Below, piece by piece: positions 61,149-64,000 of a stretch of 64,000 nucleotides of DNA. The notes under the pieces are model-generated. The model was not told the DNA's origin. It saw only the letters and a list, made by a program, of their open reading frames with translations, and did not search any database. Numbering within the stretch: position 1 is the first letter of the stretch; every line of letters begins with the position of its first letter. The translations under genes and the position numbers were made by a program. The DNA is from Gonapodya sp. JEL0774 (lineage: Eukaryota; Monoblepharomycota; Monoblepharidomycetes; Monoblepharidales; Gonapodyaceae), in assembly GCA_027604505.1 (NCBI GenBank), contig JADIIX010000010.1, positions 62,001 to 126,000 on the forward strand, in the 5' to 3' direction.

Positions 61149-63709
61149 TTATTGTAATATTGCATGATTGTCCCCGAATCGTTGGACAAGTTCGCGAACA
61201 CGGTTCCAGCTCTGTGACAGGGACCTGCCAAACACCACGATCCCATCTTCGTGACCAGCCATTGCGAAAAATCCAGTCTCCACAAACTCCTTCGTTTCGA
61301 AAAGCCTCCTCACTTCTTGGGACATGGCGGGTGTCCCGTAAGCAACGTCGGCTCGTGTGCAAGGCACGTCCGTCCTACTCCCATCTCCGACCATTCTCCT
61401 CCAGATGTGCGGGCTATGCAGATGCATGACACACAACACGTCTTTCCCACCTGCTTCATATACTGCCGCGTGCGTCATGCTCTCACTGCTGGCCTTGGCA
61501 GGTCCGACACAGAGTAATTCGTTGCGGGAAGTGTTCGCAGCGGAGACCACAGTGTAGTGCATGAACGGGTCTAATCGGCGAAGTCCGCCAGTTTGCGTCC
61601 CAGTGATGAGAAATGGGAGGAAGGAGGGTCGATCAGTGGGATCGGTGGCCGGTGGTGCTGCCAACATCATGGAAACATTTCCAAAACCGATTCCGTCGGG
61701 GTAACTGCCAATCAATCCCGCGCTGTACAGCTTTTCCCTCGCGTCGTTCAAATCGGACAGGTGCTGAACGATCTGGTCCTGGTCTTGGTACACATTGCCG
61801 ACCGTGAACCGAGAGATGGACGCGAGCATGTCTGTCCGCTCCCAGTGTAAATGAAACTTGATGACGCCATCGGCCGGAGCTGAAAGCGGATCGACGAGTT
61901 GTGGCGCTGAAATGTCGTACGTGACGTGGGTCTGGAGAATCCCCTCAGGATACTGAAACACCAAAACCAACGGTGCATGAACAACCCGTGCGTGCAACAC
62001 CTGTTCCACTCTCACTCTCGTGCACGAGCCGCCCTCCCACGTACCATGACTCCAATCCCTTCTTCTCCCGCTTTACACACCCCCCGCTCCGTTATAAGTG
62101 CGGTGACGAGTCGCGCGGGAGTGACGTCAAAGGCGGGGTTCAGGGCTGTCGAGGTAGGGTTGACCGCTCGAACGGTAACGAGTTCATCAGCGGTTGTACT
62201 GAATATTGACAAGTGGAACAGAGGTACAAGCGAGGTGATGGGGAGACAAGGGGTTGAAGATCACATGTGCATTGCCCAGGGGAATGATGGAGAGCGTGAA
62301 ACAACCCGGTCACACCCACCCCCCAACCATCGTCCCCTGCACTTCCGTAACCTCTGTCTCGTGTCGGAACTCGATGGGTATCTGGTCACCTGACGGCATG
62401 GCAAAGTCAATGGTGGACGTTGGGAAAGCCACGTAAAAGGGGACGTGTGTGTCGGCGGCGCAGAGGGAGAGGGAGTAAGTTCCGATTTTGTTACAGACGT
62501 CGCCTGTGAGCGAGGGGGGATACGAAGATGGTTGGGGGTGCGAGATGGGAGGAAGAAAAGAGATTGTAGCAAGCAACAATCTCATCAAGGGATTACCTCC
62601 AGTTGCTCCAGGACTTGCTTGACTCTTCTACAGATCTCGCGAACCATAATCTATCTTTCCACGAACAGGCTCTCTTAAAGATCTCACGGACTGTACTCTG
62701 TCCTTTGACCGACGGACAGTCAGAATATGGAACCCTCTCTGCGCCCTCGTGAAGGCCGCCTCTACTTAGTGAAAATAGTCTGTAAGTCCATGAACCCACC
62801 GTTCCTGGCGACCCTGTCCGCCCCCGTAACCACCGCATCGACCCACCCCTGCCTCATCAACCACCCGCCCGCATTATCGGCCACCACGGTATGCGGCACA
62901 CCGGCTCTCTGGAGCTCCCATGCCGTCAATCTCGCCCCCTGGAGACGGGGTCGAGTTTCACGGACCCAGACGTGGATGGGAATGCCGAGGCGGTGGGCGG
63001 TGTAGATGGGAGACGTTGCAGTGCCGAGGTGGACGCAGGCAAGGAAGCCAGCGTTGCAGTGTGTGAGGATGTTGAGGCGGGTTGAGTGGGAATCGGTGGT
63101 GGAGTGTCGCGGACCAAGGCGTCGTTTGCGCTCCCAAAGCTGGGAAAAGAGGCGCGCGCCCGATTCCCCGATTCGTTTACACATATCCACGTCCTCTTCA
63201 CATATTGCGTTTGCTTGTCTCAGCAGCTCTGCCACGGCTTTTTCGGGGAGGAGGGAGGAGGCGGTTCCGTCTCTGGACGACACTACGGACTTTGCCAGCG
63301 AAAACTGCTTGTCCACTGCCCAGGCCAGATTCACTGCAGTAGGCCGAGTTGCTTTCAATCGAGTTGCTGCTGCACGGAGCGTTTCGAGGAATGCGGCGGA
63401 TCTTGATGGGGCGGTATCGGTGTACTGCACCCCATGCAATTGGTCGAGGGATTCGGAGGACGCGATGTACATCGCGTATGCCGCTGTCACGCCAATGAGG
63501 GGTGCCCCTCGAACCTGCATGGTTTTAATTGCGAATTCAAAGTCGGCTGACGTAGTGAGTTTGATGGTTTTGAGCAGGAAAGGCAGGCAAGTCTGGTCGA
63601 TGATGTGGACGGACACTTGAGCCTTTGAGTCTGTGGATTTTCCTTGTTCTGTCCAGATTGAGCGGAGATCTGTTCGAGTGTCCAAAGAAGGGGACGCTGA
63701 CTCTGCCAT
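61149..63709 (-). CDS. Fusion: methylthioribose-1-P isomerase + class II aldolase domain
   Basis: Exons 63709-62800, 62503-62320, 62198-62045 and 61952-61149 join in phase (683 residues). Residues 1-416 are MtnA/Mri1: [42 protein letters not shown], the catalytic Cys in [31 protein letters not shown], the catalytic Asp in [20 protein letters not shown] and [20 protein letters not shown]. Residues 417-683 are a class II aldolase/adducin-type domain: [36 protein letters not shown] (metal-binding His pair) and [14 protein letters not shown] (third His). MtnA converts methylthioribose-1-P to methylthioribulose-1-P in methionine salvage; the next enzyme, MtnB, is itself a class II aldolase-fold dehydratase, so a bifunctional product is plausible. 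Upstream in-frame ATGs (63859) could extend the N-terminus. Confidence 0.85.
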
Positions 63710-64000
63710 CGTGTGATAGAATCGACTGGTCGTCACTGGGGAAGAGAAGTGTTGGAAGTCTTTGGCCAGTCGCTCCAAAAGGTTTTGGCTCATTTTTCGG
63801 CTCATTTTTCCACCGCGTCCCCCATGCCCACAGAGTTGTGCTCGGATCTGAATCAACATTTCCTGTAACCACGTCAAAAATGACAGGATCAGCCACCATC
63901 AACACTCGTGTGTATTACAGGAACGTTCCAAAAGTGAGCACAACATGCAGATTGACCCTACTTGTATTCTGCTGGATCGGAACGTCGGATGACTCGAGGC
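63710..64000. other. Right-edge region
   Basis: This is the promoter or leader of the MtnA fusion gene, possibly with an upstream in-frame extension. No further gene is recognisable before the window ends. Confidence 0.35.

Noticed and set aside
62754-63620. Long plus-strand frames opposite the MtnA exon
   Set aside because: They are shadows of a strongly conserved minus-strand coding exon and contain no domains.

Overview
The window is nuclear DNA of an intron-rich fungus. Nearly every recognisable gene is split by short GT..AG introns, mostly 50-100 nt, often with a CTAAC-like branch site, and conserved domains become continuous only after conceptual splicing. The gene set includes EDC3, MED13, XPB, adenylosuccinate lyase, F-box/LRR proteins and C2H2 regulators, plus genes rare or absent in ordinary yeasts: a RalGAP-beta subunit, a FHIP dynein adaptor and an SS18-like SNH-motif protein. 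That mix suggests an early-diverging (for example chytrid-like) fungus. The lineage is inference, because there is no rRNA or other marker here. I found no CRISPR array, rRNA, intact tRNA, insertion sequence or prophage. All exon coordinates come from reading splice sites and keeping reading phase by hand; no alignment was run.

Layout. 1-12.3 kb: the 3' part of EDC3 (+), an intron-containing beta-class-like glutathione transferase (+), a large disordered SNH-motif protein (+), a small unknown protein (-), a GNAT acetyltransferase (-) and an unknown coiled-coil membrane protein (-). 12.3-14.75 kb: a gene-poor stretch with a TATA box and degenerate tRNA-like boxes. 14.75-26.75 kb: adenylosuccinate lyase (+), two divergent C2H2 zinc-finger regulators sharing about 1 kb of upstream DNA, an 11-exon short-chain dehydrogenase (-) and an F-box protein (+) divergent from it. 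27-34.1 kb: Mediator MED13 (+).

34.7-53 kb: six consecutive minus-strand genes: an aldehyde dehydrogenase in about 21 exons, a FHIP/RAI16-like protein, the TFIIH helicase XPB/SSL2, an unknown membrane protein, an F-box/LRR protein with an aspartate-rich tail, and sphingosine kinase. 53.4-61.1 kb: RalGAP-beta (+). 61.1-63.7 kb: a minus-strand gene in which methylthioribose-1-phosphate isomerase (MtnA/Mri1) is followed, in phase across one intron, by a class II aldolase-type domain.

There is no operon logic. Functional links are loose: MED13 and XPB both serve RNA polymerase II, EDC3 promotes mRNA decapping, and RalGAP-beta and FHIP belong to membrane-traffic and signalling systems. The most unusual items are the MtnA-class II aldolase fusion, whose last intron would yield a near-complete stand-alone MtnA if retained; the heavily split aldehyde dehydrogenase, whose catalytic-cysteine codon I could not place; and the SNH-motif protein, whose motif fills one small exon.
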